A DNA stretch of 64,000 nucleotides from CAVQZA01 sp963724805 (GCA_963724805.1 CAVRWA010000011.1:496001-560000), one strand, 5' to 3'. Counted from the stretch's first letter, positions 53,907 through 62,829 are shown. Notes: generated by a model from the sequence alone, not told the origin. Numbers and translations: made by a program.

Positions 53907-55349
53907 ATGCTGAAAACAGTCTTCGCATTCGTCTGTCTGCTGGTCTGCCTCGCCGTCGCGGGCAGCGCCGCAGCAGGCCCGAAGATCGGCTTCGCCGAGG
54001 ACGCTACGAAGTATGCGCCGGACGGAGGCGCGGCGCTCTTCGACGAGATGAACCGCCTCGGCACCACGACGAACCGGATGGCGGTGTTCTTCGACTCGAG
54101 TGCTCCGACCACGATTCAGGACGAGGAGTTCCTCCAGCGCTCGGTCCCCGTCGCGATCGCCCACGGGATCCAGGTCGTGTTCGCCGTCTACCCGCGCAAG
54201 CCGGGGATGGTCACCTCGGCCGGCGCTCAGGCCTTCTGCGACTACACCGTCCAGGTCGCGCGCGCGTTCCCGCAGGTGACGAAGATCATCGTCGGGAACG
54301 AGCCGAACCAGCCGCGCTTCTGGCAGCCGGTCTTCGACGGCGCCGGAAAGCCGGCCTCCCCCGCGGCGATCGAGGACGTGCTCGCGCGCTGTTACGACGG
54401 GCTCAAGGCGTTCAACCCGGCGATCGACGTGATCGGCGCCGGCCTCTCGCCGCGCGGCAACGACAATCCCAGCGCGTCCAGCAACTCCTCGCTCTCGCCG
54501 ACGCGCTTCGTGGCCGCCCTCGGGAAGGCCTACCGGTCCAGCGGACGGGCGAAGCCTCTCTTCGACGAGTGGGCCTGGCACTGCTACCCGAACGTCAACA
54601 CCGATACGGTGTCGAAGGGGTATCCGTGGCCCCAGACGGGCTGCGTCAACGCCGACCGGGTCAAGCAGGCGATCTGGGACGCGTTCAACGGCACCGCCCA
54701 GCCGGTGTTCGCCGAGGCCGGCCCGTTCAACGACACGTTCGGCACACGCGTGGCCGCGAACCTGACGATGGTGATCGACGAGACCGGCTGGCAGGTCGAC
54801 ACGGCGGGCAAGCCCGGCTACACGAGCGTCGAGAACGTGCCGCCGATCGACGAGACCTCGGAGGCCAGCTACTACGCCCAACTCGTCCACCTGAGCAACT
54901 GCGAGCCGGCACTGACGGCGTTCCACTTCTTCCACGTGATCGACGAGTCCAACCGCACGGGCTTCCAGAGCGCGGTGCTGCGGGTCACGGGCGAGGAGCG
55001 CCCGGCGGCCCAGGGCGTCGCGGCCGCGATTGCCCAGGACGCCGGCTCGTGCAGGGGCAAGCTCGCAAGCTGGCGTCACAGCACCAAGGTGATCGGCGCG
55101 CGCGGCTCGAGGATCATGAGCGGCGGCGGCCTCTACGTCCGGCTCGGCGCCGACGAGGGCTTCACGTACACGGTCGCGTTCACCAAGAAGGGCAAGAAGC
55201 AAGTGAAGGTGACGGGCGCTGCGCCGCTGATGACCGCGACGGTCAAGATCCCCGGCGGGTACGGCACGGGCGCCACCGCTGTCGTCCAGCTCGCAGCCGA
55301 GGTCAATCCGGCGCGGACGAGCTCGCTGACCGTCGCGCTCAAGGGCTAG
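53907..55349 (+). CDS. Secreted glycoside-hydrolase-like TIM-barrel protein
   Basis: 480 aa. Signal peptide (VFAFVCLLVCLAVAGSAAA). The barrel resembles clan GH-A cellulases and GH39: the acid/base Glu is in KIIVGNEPNQPRFW, PLFDEWAWHCYPN follows, and a nucleophile-type Glu is in VIDETGW. A small beta domain ends the chain (TATVKIPGGYGTGATAVVQL). Probably acts on an extracellular polysaccharide. ATG start. The next gene lies behind its own SOS promoter. Confidence 0.78.
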   Translation: MLKTVFAFVCLLVCLAVAGSAAAGPKIGFAEDATKYAPDGGAALFDEMNRLGTTTNRMAVFFDSSAPTTIQDEEFLQRSVPVAIAHGIQVVFAVYPRKPGMVTSAGAQAFCDYTVQVARAFPQVTKIIVGNEPNQPRFWQPVFDGAGKPASPAAIEDVLARCYDGLKAFNPAIDVIGAGLSPRGNDNPSASSNSSLSPTRFVAALGKAYRSSGRAKPLFDEWAWHCYPNVNTDTVSKGYPWPQTGCVNADRVKQAIWDAFNGTAQPVFAEAGPFNDTFGTRVAANLTMVIDETGWQVDTAGKPGYTSVENVPPIDETSEASYYAQLVHLSNCEPALTAFHFFHVIDESNRTGFQSAVLRVTGEERPAAQGVAAAIAQDAGSCRGKLASWRHSTKVIGARGSRIMSGGGLYVRLGADEGFTYTVAFTKKGKKQVKVTGAAPLMTATVKIPGGYGTGATAVVQLAAEVNPARTSSLTVALKG

Positions 55350-55359
55350 GCCGAACCGC

Positions 55360-55404
55360 TTGACACGAACGTGCGTTCGCTCTAGACTAGCGAACACATG
55401 TTCG
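55360..55404 (+). promoter_or_regulatory. SOS promoter: consensus -35/-10 with two LexA boxes
   Basis: TTGACA (55360-55365), 17-bp spacer, TAGACT (55383-55388). The spacer contains the LexA box CGAACGTGCGTTCG (55366-55379). A second box, CGAACACATGTTCG (55391-55404), covers the predicted transcription start and the ATG itself. Both match the Gram-positive CGAAC-N4-GTTCG consensus exactly. The message would be nearly leaderless. Confidence 0.9.
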
Positions 55405-55637
55405 GTCGGATTCTCATCATCGCCCTGATCGCCACGGTTGCGTGGGCCGTGCTCGCCCGCGGCTCCAGCGGCGCCGGGAAGCCGGAGCACTACGTCGTCA
55501 AGCCGACCGACACGCTCTGGTCGATCGCGGCGTCGCGGTACGGCGGCGACCCGCGCGACGGCGTCTGGAAGCTCGAGCAGGCGAACCACCTGCGCGACGC
55601 GACGATCGTCCCGGGCGAGAAGCTACTCCTGCCGTAA
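55398..55637 (+). CDS. SOS-controlled LysM membrane protein (YneA/ChiZ-like division suppressor candidate)
   Basis: 79 aa. One N-terminal TM helix (ILIIALIATVAWAVLA), a short linker, then a LysM domain (about residues 30-79: HYVVKPTDTLWSIAASRYGG to VPGEKLLLP) that would sit outside on peptidoglycan. YneA of Bacillus and the LysM proteins DivS/ChiZ of actinobacteria share this plan and are LexA-controlled inhibitors of division; here lexA is not adjacent. The double LexA box over promoter and start makes SOS control very likely; the division role is inferred. Confidence 0.88.
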   Translation: MFGRILIIALIATVAWAVLARGSSGAGKPEHYVVKPTDTLWSIAASRYGGDPRDGVWKLEQANHLRDATIVPGEKLLLP

Positions 55638-55647
55638 GCCGCGGCGG

Positions 55648-57276
55648 CTACATCCCGCGATAGGCGTGCCCCGCCATCCCGAGCGGGTCGAGCATCACGT
55701 TCACGATCGCCGGCTCGCCCGACGCGAGCGCGCGCTCGAGGGCCGGGGCGAACTCGTCGGGCCGCTCGACATGCTCTCCGTGGCCGCCGAAGGCCTCGGT
55801 GAGCCGGTCGTAGCGCGACGGCGCGAGCAGCGTGGCGACCTCGGCGTCCTCGCCGTAGATGCCGCGCTGAGGGATCCGGATCTCACCCCAGGCCGCGTCG
55901 TTGCCGATCACGAACACGACGGGCAGCCCGAAGCGGGTGAGGGTCTCGAACTCGAACCCGTTCAGGCCGAAGGCGCCGTCGCCGGCGATCACCACGACCT
56001 GCGCGTCGGGGCGCGCCGCCTTGACGCCGAGAGCATACGGCGGACCGACACCGAGGCAGCCGAACGGGCCAGGGTCCAGCCAGTGCCCGGGACGGTGGAC
56101 GCGCAGGACGCGGGAGCACGCGGCAACCACGTCGCCGCCGTCGCCGATCACGATCGTGGCGGGGTCGAGCACACGGTCGAGCTCGCTGCCCAGGCGATAG
56201 TGGTTGAGCGGGGCGCTCTCGGACTCGACCAGGGCACGGTTCTCGTCCCACCACGCCGCCTCCGCGGCGCGCAGGCGCTCGAGCCAGGCGTCGTCGCCGC
56301 GGCGGTTCTTGACGCCGTCGGCCAGGATTCCGAGCACGGCGGCGCAGTCGCCGACGAGGCCCGCGTCCGGCGCTCGGTTGCGGCCGAGCTCGGCCGGGTC
56401 GGCGTGGACGTGGACGAGCTTCGCGTCCGGGTTGAAGCGCCCGAACTTGAGCCGGAAGTCGAGCGGCGTCCCGATCACGCAGACGACGTCTGCCGCCGCG
56501 AAGGCTGCTCCTCGCGAGTGCTGGAAGAACAGCTCGTGGTCGGGCGGCAGCGCGCCGCGTCCCGAGCCGTTGAGATAGACGGGCAGCCTGCCGTTCTCCG
56601 CAAACGAGGCGAGCTGTTTCCACGCGCCGTCCCACCAGATCCCGCTGCCGGCGATCACCGCCGGCCTCTCCGCGTTCGTGAGAAGGTCGGCGGCCTTCGT
56701 CATCTCCTTCGGATCCCCGAAGGCGCGCGCGCCGGAGCGCGACGGCGCGGCCGGGCGCTCCTCCTCGGCGTCCGCGAAGAGGATGTCCATCGGCAGCTCG
56801 AGGTACACCGGGCCGCGCGGCTGGGCGAGCGCGTGGCGGAAGGCGGTCGAGATGAGGTCGGGCACGCGCTCGGGGTGGGTGCAGACCGCCGCCCATTTCG
56901 TGATCGGCTTGAAGATGGAGAGCTGGTCGAGCTCCTGCAGCGCCCCCTGCTCCGCCTGCACGAGCGGGCGCGCGCCGCCGAGGACGACGAGCGGCGTCTG
57001 GGCAACCTTGCAGTTCGCGACGGCTGTGACGACCCCGGTCACGCCCGGGCCCGAGGTGACCAGAGCGACGCCGCACGCGCGGTTCACCCGACCCCAGGCT
57101 TCGGCGGCGTGCGCGGCGGCCTGCTCGTGGCGGACATCGAGCACGCGGACGCCCTCGGCGCGGCAGCCCTCGTAGATCGGCATCACGTGTCCACCCGAGA
57201 GCGTGAACAGTGTGTCGACGCCGTTCGCGTTGATCGCGCGCGCCGCCAGGCGCCCGGCCTGCATCGCCTCGCCCAT
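55648..57276 (-). CDS. Thiamine-pyrophosphate-dependent enzyme, acetolactate-synthase-like
   Basis: 542 aa with three TPP-enzyme domains: N-terminal PYR domain with the activating Glu in DVRHEQAAAHAAEAW, the middle NAD/FAD-like domain, and the C-terminal PP domain with GDGAFGLNGFEFETL (metal/TPP motif GDG-x-N). Similar to acetolactate synthase large subunits and to oxalyl-CoA/benzoylformate-type decarboxylases. No ilvN is near, so a biosynthetic AHAS is unlikely. ATG 57276 chosen; the frame extends to 57300. Convergent with the LysM gene, with 10 bp between stops. Confidence 0.85.
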   Translation of the reverse strand: MGEAMQAGRLAARAINANGVDTLFTLSGGHVMPIYEGCRAEGVRVLDVRHEQAAAHAAEAWGRVNRACGVALVTSGPGVTGVVTAVANCKVAQTPLVVLGGARPLVQAEQGALQELDQLSIFKPITKWAAVCTHPERVPDLISTAFRHALAQPRGPVYLELPMDILFADAEEERPAAPSRSGARAFGDPKEMTKAADLLTNAERPAVIAGSGIWWDGAWKQLASFAENGRLPVYLNGSGRGALPPDHELFFQHSRGAAFAAADVVCVIGTPLDFRLKFGRFNPDAKLVHVHADPAELGRNRAPDAGLVGDCAAVLGILADGVKNRRGDDAWLERLRAAEAAWWDENRALVESESAPLNHYRLGSELDRVLDPATIVIGDGGDVVAACSRVLRVHRPGHWLDPGPFGCLGVGPPYALGVKAARPDAQVVVIAGDGAFGLNGFEFETLTRFGLPVVFVIGNDAAWGEIRIPQRGIYGEDAEVATLLAPSRYDRLTEAFGGHGEHVERPDEFAPALERALASGEPAIVNVMLDPLGMAGHAYRGM

Positions 57277-57441
57277 CGGAGCGAGCCTACAACGCGTCAC
57301 CCGGTTGCGAGCGCCGAAACCTGCGGACGACAGCCGCGAAGTCCTCCGGGCGGGCGGCGCTTGCCGATCCGCTCCGAGTCGCGGTGGCGGAATCGACTCG
57401 CGGCCGCCGCGACTCTACGTTCGCGCTCGTAGAATCGGGAC

Positions 57442-58425
57442 GTGGATCTCGACGTCGTCTTCCTCGGCACCTCTGGCTCGATGCCGACCGCGCAGCGGGC
57501 GGCCGCGGCGACGCTGGTGCGTCGCGGCGGCGAGCGGCTGCTCATCGACTGCGCCGAGGGCACCCAGCGCCAGCTGCTGCGCTCCGACGTCGGGCTCGTC
57601 GAGTTGCGCGAGATCTTCCTCACGCACTACCACGCCGACCACTTCCTCGGCCTGCCCGGGATGTTGAAGACGTTCGCCCTCCGGGGGCGCGAGACCTCGC
57701 TCACGGTCTACGGCCCGCCGGGCCTCGAGGAGCTCTTCGCGAGCCTGCGCCGGATCTTCGGCCGCCTCACCTATCCGCTGGAGCTCGAGGAGCTCCGGCC
57801 GGGCGACGTCCTCGAGCGCGACGCGTACCGGCTCGAGGCGTTTCCGGTGGAGCACGGAGGTGCCGCGTTCGGCTATGCGCTGATCGAGGACGAGCGTCCG
57901 GGCCGCTTCGACGTCGCGGAGGCGGATGCCCTCGGGGTGCCCAACGGTCCCGAGCGCGGCGCGCTCCAGCACGGCGAGCCGGTCACGCTCGTCGGCGGGC
58001 GCGTCGTGTCGCCCGAGGAGGTGCTCGGACCCGCGCGTCCCGGGCGCAAGGTGGTCTTGTCGGGCGACACGGCGCCGTGCCATGCGGTGCTCGAGGCCGC
58101 CGTCGGAGCGGACCTGCTCGTGCACGAGGCGACCTTCTGCGTCGACGAGCGCGAGCGGGCGAAGGAAACCCTGCACTCGACGGCGGCGGACGCCGCGGAG
58201 ATCGCACGGCGAGCCGAGGTCGGCCTGCTCGCCCTCACGCACCTCTCGACTCGCTATGCCCCGTCCGAGGTCGCGGCCGAGGCACGCGCCGTGTTCCCCG
58301 ACACGATCGTCCCGCGCGACTTCGACCTCGTCGAGGTGCCGTTCCGCGAGCGCGGGACGCCGCAGCTCGTGAAGGGCGGCGCGCTCCACCACCCGCCGGA
58401 AGCCGTATCATCGAGCGCGGAATGA
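57442..58425 (+). CDS. rnz: Ribonuclease Z (tRNA 3' endonuclease)
   Basis: Cleaves the 3' trailer of tRNA precursors, needed here because the tRNAs lack encoded CCA. Metallo-beta-lactamase core: FLTHYHADHFLGLPG (His cluster), VEHGG, VVLSGDTAPC, HEATF and LTHLSTRYAP. N-terminus VVFLGTSGSMPTAQR is typical. 327 aa, full length, GTG start. It overlaps the DUF2007-like gene by 4 bp. Confidence 0.93.
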   Translation: MDLDVVFLGTSGSMPTAQRAAAATLVRRGGERLLIDCAEGTQRQLLRSDVGLVELREIFLTHYHADHFLGLPGMLKTFALRGRETSLTVYGPPGLEELFASLRRIFGRLTYPLELEELRPGDVLERDAYRLEAFPVEHGGAAFGYALIEDERPGRFDVAEADALGVPNGPERGALQHGEPVTLVGGRVVSPEEVLGPARPGRKVVLSGDTAPCHAVLEAAVGADLLVHEATFCVDERERAKETLHSTAADAAEIARRAEVGLLALTHLSTRYAPSEVAAEARAVFPDTIVPRDFDLVEVPFRERGTPQLVKGGALHHPPEAVSSSAE

Positions 58426-58637
58426 CTCGCATGGTTCAACTAGCCGTGGCGGGAGACGTCACCGAGGCGGAAGAGCTTCGCACGATCCTGGCCTCGGCCG
58501 GGATCGACTCGGCGCTCGAGACCGCCGAGGAAGACGACGCGTTCGCGGTGCTCGTCCCGGAGTCGTCGCTCGAGGCCGCCCAGGACGCGGTCGACGCGCT
58601 GACCGAGCCGGACGAGCTCATTGACGAGCAGTCCTGA
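58422..58637 (+). CDS. DUF2007-like small protein
   Basis: 71 aa. VQLAVAGDVTEAEELRTILA-SAGIDSALET then FAVLVPESSLEAAQDAVDAL, the alpha/beta pattern of DUF2007 (putative signal-transducing, PII-like fold). The ATG overlaps the rnz stop (ATGA); an ATG at 58431 is an alternative. The stop is inside the next gene (17-bp overlap), so this is a coupled operon of rnz, DUF2007, methyltransferase and GNAT genes. Confidence 0.8.
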   Translation: MTRMVQLAVAGDVTEAEELRTILASAGIDSALETAEEDDAFAVLVPESSLEAAQDAVDALTEPDELIDEQS

Positions 58638-59349
58638 CTTCGGGCGCCTGGCCCCGCGCTACGACGAGCTCCGTCCCGCCGACGCCAACTGGTGGGAGCT
58701 CTTCGCGCTCCTCGTGGCTGAAGGTGACCTTCGCGGGCGCCGGGTGCTCGACGTCGGCTGCGGCACGGGCCGTCTCGCCGCCGCGCTCGCAGAGCGGGAG
58801 GGTTGCAAGATGTGGGGCGTCGACCCGTCGGCGGAGATGCTGGAGGTCGCGCGCGGTCGCGTCCCGGCAAGCGTCGGGCTGAAGCAGGGCGTCGCCGAGG
58901 AGCTGCCGTTCAAGGACGCTTGGTTCGAGCGCTCGGTGACGCAGCTCTCGCTGCACCTCTGGGACCGGCCGAGCGCGTTCGCCGAGGTCAGGCGCGTCGT
59001 CACGGGGCGCGCGGTGATCGCGACGTTCGACCCGTCGCATTTCGGCGGGTTCTGGCTGAACGCGTTCTTCCCGTCGATCGAGCGGATCGACCTGGCCCGC
59101 TTCCCGGACGGGGAGACGCTCGAGCTGGAGCTGCGCGCCGCGGGCTTCGCGGAGCCGCGTCTCGTGCGGCTCAGCCAGCGCGCGCTGATCTCGCGCGAGG
59201 AGGCGCTGGCGAAGATCCACGGCCGCCACATCTCGACCTTCGACCTGCTCGGCGAGGACGAGATCGCCGAGGGCACAGCTCGGGCCGAGCGCGAGCTGCC
59301 CGAGCGGGTGGCCTACCGGCTCGAATGGCTCGTGGCCGTGGCCGCGTGA
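58621..59349 (+). CDS. SAM-dependent methyltransferase (class I)
   Basis: 242 aa. SAM motif I is RVLDVGCGTGRLAAALA (about residue 40), the acidic post-I is MWGVDPSAEMLEVAR, and motif III-region is VTQLSLHLWDRPSAF. Methyltransf_11-type; substrate unknown. TTG start with a 17-bp overlap into the upstream gene. The GNAT gene follows with a 4-bp overlap. Confidence 0.87.
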   Translation: MTSSPDFGRLAPRYDELRPADANWWELFALLVAEGDLRGRRVLDVGCGTGRLAAALAEREGCKMWGVDPSAEMLEVARGRVPASVGLKQGVAEELPFKDAWFERSVTQLSLHLWDRPSAFAEVRRVVTGRAVIATFDPSHFGGFWLNAFFPSIERIDLARFPDGETLELELRAAGFAEPRLVRLSQRALISREEALAKIHGRHISTFDLLGEDEIAEGTARAERELPERVAYRLEWLVAVAA

Positions 59350-59861
59350 CGCCCGTTCCACTTCCGCTCGAGACCGAGCGGCTGCGCGTCCGTCCCTTCG
59401 ATGCCGAGACCGACACTACGGCGATGCTGGCGGTCTACGGTGATCCCGAGGTGATGCGGTTCATCCCCGGCGGGGCGCTCGCCGGCCTGGACGCGGTCAG
59501 GGCGGCCCTCGAGACGTACGCGCGAGAGCAGGAGAGCCGCGGCTTCAGCTTCTGGGCCGTCGTCGAGCGGGAGACCGGCCACGTCATCGGCGACGCCGGC
59601 TTCAACATCTTCGTGCCGACCGGCGAGATCGAGCTCGGCTGGACGCTCGCGCGCGACCGCTGGGGCCACGGATACGGGACGGAGGTCGCGGCGGCCTGTC
59701 TCTCGGCAGGGCTCGCGCATCTCGCCGTGGACCGGATCGTCGCGCTCGTGGATACGGAGAACGAAGCGTCGCTACGAGTCGCCGAGCGGATCGGGCTGAC
59801 GAGGATGGAGACGATCGAGGCCCACGGCCGCCCGCACGTCCTCTTCGCCGCCGTGCCGTGA
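59346..59861 (+). CDS. GNAT N-acetyltransferase (RimJ/RimL type)
   Basis: 171 aa. LETERLRVRPFDAETDTTAM start, VIGDAGFNIFVPTGEIELGW, the acetyl-CoA loop RDRWGHGYGTEVAAACLSAG and VALVDTENEASLRVAERIG near the end: the ribosomal-protein/amino-acid acetyltransferase branch. The acceptor is unknown. GTG overlaps the methyltransferase stop (GTGA). Confidence 0.88.
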   Translation: MTPVPLPLETERLRVRPFDAETDTTAMLAVYGDPEVMRFIPGGALAGLDAVRAALETYAREQESRGFSFWAVVERETGHVIGDAGFNIFVPTGEIELGWTLARDRWGHGYGTEVAAACLSAGLAHLAVDRIVALVDTENEASLRVAERIGLTRMETIEAHGRPHVLFAAVP

Positions 59862-59873
59862 TCCCCAACGAAG

Positions 59874-59895
59874 CGCACAAACCGTTCCTTGTGCG
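59874..59895 (+). terminator. Hairpin after the GNAT gene
   Basis: CGCACAA / TTGTGCG stem with an 8-nt loop, 12 bp after the stop; likely terminates the rnz operon. Convergent with the aminopeptidase gene. Confidence 0.55.
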
Positions 59896-59969
59896 ACCTC
59901 GTCACGAACTCCCACCTCGAATGAGAAGGTGACAAGTCCTATGCGAGGGATCACAAGGCGGGTTCCGGG

Positions 59970-61166
59970 CTAGAGCTGCCAGTCGCCGCCGCGGAGGACA
60001 GGCACGCGCTCGCCGCCCGCGGTGACGCCCGTGACCGACACGTCGTCGGCCCCGATCATGAAGTCGACGTGGATCGCGCTCTCGTTGATCCGCGGGAGGT
60101 CCTCGTCGCCGACCATGCTCGCGTAGGCGTTCCCGAACGCGACGTGGCTGGCCGCGTTCTCGTCGAGGAGCGTCGAGCAGAAGACCGTGCCGAGGCGCCC
60201 AATGCGGCCCTCGCGGTCGACGAGCGCGACCTCGCCGAGCCGAGACGCGCCGGCGTCGCGAGCGCAGCGCTCTCGCAGGACCGCGGCGTTCTCGTCGGCG
60301 TCGATCTCGACCGCCCGGCCGTCCTCGAAGCGGACGCGAAGCCCGCGCACCGTGGTGCCCGCCACCTCGAGCGGCCTGGTCGAGCGGACGACGCCCTCGA
60401 CGCGAAGCGGGTCGGGCGTCGTCGTGACCTCCTCGGTAGGGAGATTGGGCCCGAAGACGATCCCGTCGACCGTGGTTGCGGTGCCGCTCTCGAACTGCGA
60501 GGTGGGGAGGAGCCCGACGGTGAGATCCGTCCCGGGCCCCTCGAAATGGAGCGCGTCGAACCGCCGCTCGGTCAGCCGGCCGGCGGCTCCGGCGAGAGAG
60601 CTGAAGCGCTCGCGCCACGCCCCGGAGGGATCGGGCTCGTCCAGCCGGCACACGTGCGCGACCTCCCTCCAGAGCTGGGCGAGCGCAGCGTCGGCGTCGA
60701 GCTCGGGATGCGCCGCCGCCGCCCAGGCGCGAGTGGGGTACGGGACGACCGTCCAGTTCGTCGTCCGTGCATTGATCACCTGGAAGTTCTCCTTCAGCGC
60801 CGGCATCAGGTCCTTGCCGGCGCGCACCGGGTCGAGGCCGGCGAGGCCGCCCGGCTGCACCGTCGGGTGGAGCATGATCCGCGCGCAGCGCTGCTCCCCG
60901 TACGCGAGATGGCGCTCGGTCCACCACGAGGGCACGAACTCGAGCGTGTCCGCGGCGGCGTGCTCGATCCGGGCCCGCTTGATCTCGGTGTCGAAGTAGA
61001 CCGGGTCGACGAAGCGGGCGCCGCGGCGGTAGGAGTGCTCGGCGATCGCACGGACGAGCGGCGCGGCCTCGATCCCCGCCATCACCGCGACGATCTGGCC
61101 GGGCTGCACGTTCGCGCCGGTCTCGACGGTGAGCGCCGCGAGGCGGTCGATCAGCTGCGCGTTCAC
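59970..61166 (-). CDS. M29-family aminopeptidase (thermophilic aminopeptidase type)
   Basis: Dimetal exopeptidase, 398 aa. Family blocks: TGANVQPGQIVAVMAG near the N-terminus, TDLTVGLLP, GPNLPTEEVTTTPD (metal Glu), GRAVEIDADENAAVL, FCSTLLDENAASHVAFG (catalytic and metal acids) and HVDFMIGADDVSVTG. Complete. ATG start. Divergent from pyrR with about 90 bp between. Confidence 0.93.
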   Translation of the reverse strand: MNAQLIDRLAALTVETGANVQPGQIVAVMAGIEAAPLVRAIAEHSYRRGARFVDPVYFDTEIKRARIEHAAADTLEFVPSWWTERHLAYGEQRCARIMLHPTVQPGGLAGLDPVRAGKDLMPALKENFQVINARTTNWTVVPYPTRAWAAAAHPELDADAALAQLWREVAHVCRLDEPDPSGAWRERFSSLAGAAGRLTERRFDALHFEGPGTDLTVGLLPTSQFESGTATTVDGIVFGPNLPTEEVTTTPDPLRVEGVVRSTRPLEVAGTTVRGLRVRFEDGRAVEIDADENAAVLRERCARDAGASRLGEVALVDREGRIGRLGTVFCSTLLDENAASHVAFGNAYASMVGDEDLPRINESAIHVDFMIGADDVSVTGVTAGGERVPVLRGGDWQL

Positions 61167-61219
61167 GGAGGGGAGGCTATACGTCCGCGCGAGCCGCTAG
61201 TCTCCTTCGTGCACGGTTT

Positions 61220-61252
61220 CCTTTAAGCCGGTCCAGCGAGGCCGGAAAGGAG
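61220..61252 (+). promoter_or_regulatory. PyrR-binding RNA leader overlapping the pyrR ribosome site
   Basis: The leader reads CCTTTAA-GCCGG-TCCAGCGAGG-CCGG-AAAGGAG. CCTTT pairs with AAAGG and CCGG with CCGG around the loop TCCAGCGAGG, which matches the PyrR-binding consensus (TCCAGNGAGGY). The 3' arm is the Shine-Dalgarno sequence (AAAGGAG, 61246-61252) of pyrR. Binding of PyrR-UMP would hide it, so translational repression is expected rather than antitermination. Confidence 0.82.
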
Positions 61253-61256
61253 TTCG

Positions 61257-61844
61257 ATGAATACGTCTGCGCGCCTTTCGGCCGCCAAGCTCCTGCTCGA
61301 CCGCGAGGCGATCGAGCGAACCCTCTCCCGGGTGGCGCACGAGATCATCGAGCGCAACCCCGAGCTCGACGACGTGGCCCTCGTCGGGATCCACACCCGC
61401 GGTGTCCCGCTCGCCCGGCGGCTGCGGCGGCTGATCGAGGAGCGAACCGGCGTCCTCGTCCCGCTCGGCGCCGTCGACATCACCTTCCATCGCGACGACG
61501 TCTCGGTCCGCGGCGGCGAGGCGCCGCGCCATGCCCAGCCGGTCGTTCGCGCCACGGAGCTCGACTTCCCGCCGGAGGGGGCGACCTGCATCCTCGTCGA
61601 CGACGTCCTCTATACAGGGCGGACGATCCGCGCCGCGATCGAGGCGCTGTTCGACTACGGCCGCCCCGCGCGCGTCCAGCTCGCCGTCCTGATCGACCGC
61701 GGCCACCGCGAGCTGCCGATCCGTCCCGACTACGTCGGCAAGAACCTGCCCACCTCGGCCTCCGAGCGGATCCACGTGCAGCTCGTCGAGGTCGACGAGA
61801 TCGATCGCGTGCTGCTGATCCCGGAGGAGGCTCCCGATGCCTGA
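61257..61844 (+). CDS. pyrR: PyrR, pyrimidine operon regulator / uracil phosphoribosyltransferase
   Basis: RNA-binding regulator of the pyr operon with UPRT activity. The PRPP loop is CILVDDVLYTGRTIRAAIEA (about residues 117-136), with VGIHTRGVPLARRL and RGGEAPR as in the family, and GHRELPIRPDYVGKNLPTS near the C-terminus. 195 aa. AAAGGAG precedes the ATG by 4 bp and lies in the RNA hairpin described separately. It overlaps pyrB by 8 bp. Confidence 0.95.
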   Translation: MNTSARLSAAKLLLDREAIERTLSRVAHEIIERNPELDDVALVGIHTRGVPLARRLRRLIEERTGVLVPLGAVDITFHRDDVSVRGGEAPRHAQPVVRATELDFPPEGATCILVDDVLYTGRTIRAAIEALFDYGRPARVQLAVLIDRGHRELPIRPDYVGKNLPTSASERIHVQLVEVDEIDRVLLIPEEAPDA

Positions 61845-62829
61845 CATCCACGTCGTCTCGGACGACCTGCGCCCGCCGGCCCGCCCGCCGCGGCGCCACC
61901 TGCTCTCGATCGCCGACCTCACGCGGGACGACGTCGAGCGGCTGCTCGCGACCGCCGCCACCTTCGAGCGCTCGCTCGAGCGCGAGGTAAAGAAGCTGCC
62001 GACTCTGCGCGGCCGCACGGTGATCACGCTCTTCTACGAGTCGTCGACCCGGACCTCGTCGAGCTTCGAGCTCGCCGCCAAGCGCCTCTCGGCCGACACG
62101 ATGTCGATCAAGGCGGTCGGCTCCTCGGTCGACAAGGGCGAGTCGCTCAAGGACACGGCCCTCACGCTCGACGCCTACGACCCCGACGTGATCGTGATCC
62201 GCCATCCGCAGATCGGCGCGCCGCAACTGGTGGCGAGAGTCACGGACGCGTGCGTGGTCAACGCGGGCGACGGCAAGCACCAGCACCCGACCCAGGCGCT
62301 GCTCGACCTCTACACGATCAAGAGCGAGCTCGGCCGGATCGAGGGGCTGCACGTGGCGATCGTCGGCGACGTCCTCCACTCGCGGGTCGCGCGCTCCGAC
62401 ATCCAGGCACTGCTCCTGATGGGCGCGCGCGTCACGCTCGTCGGGCCGCCGGCGCTGCTTCCGCGCGGGATCGAGGCGATGGGCTGCGAGGCGACCACCG
62501 AGATCGGCGCGATCGCCGACGCCGACGTCGTCTACGTGCTGCGGATGCAGCGCGAGCGGATGGAGGCCGGCTCCAACTTCGTGCCGAGCCTGCGGGAGTA
62601 CGCAGCGCGCTGGGGCGTGACCGCGGCGCGGCTCCGCCCGGGGCAGAAGGTGATGCACCCCGGCCCGATCAACCGCGGCGTCGAGCTCTCCGCCGAGGTC
62701 GCCGACCGCGTCGACACGCTGATCCAGAGCCAGGTTCGTGCAGGGCTCGTCACCCGCATGGCGGTCCTCTACGACCTGCTGACGCAGGGACCGGCGCCAG
62801 TGCGCGAGCTCGAGAAGGCGGTGGCATGA
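61837..62829 (+). CDS. pyrB: Aspartate carbamoyltransferase catalytic subunit
   Basis: Condenses carbamoyl phosphate and aspartate. Carbamoyl-phosphate motif FYESSTRTSSSFELAAKRL (about residues 67-85), HPTQALLDLYTI, the loop KGESLKDTALTL, and HPGPINRGVE near the C-terminus. 330 aa, with about 20 extra residues at the N-terminus. No pyrI is in view. ATG start overlaps pyrR. Confidence 0.96.
   Translation: MPDIHVVSDDLRPPARPPRRHLLSIADLTRDDVERLLATAATFERSLEREVKKLPTLRGRTVITLFYESSTRTSSSFELAAKRLSADTMSIKAVGSSVDKGESLKDTALTLDAYDPDVIVIRHPQIGAPQLVARVTDACVVNAGDGKHQHPTQALLDLYTIKSELGRIEGLHVAIVGDVLHSRVARSDIQALLLMGARVTLVGPPALLPRGIEAMGCEATTEIGAIADADVVYVLRMQRERMEAGSNFVPSLREYAARWGVTAARLRPGQKVMHPGPINRGVELSAEVADRVDTLIQSQVRAGLVTRMAVLYDLLTQGPAPVRELEKAVA

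Noticed and set aside
55438..57432. A 664-codon plus-strand frame
   Set aside because: Shadow of the TPP enzyme on the minus strand and of the LysM gene.
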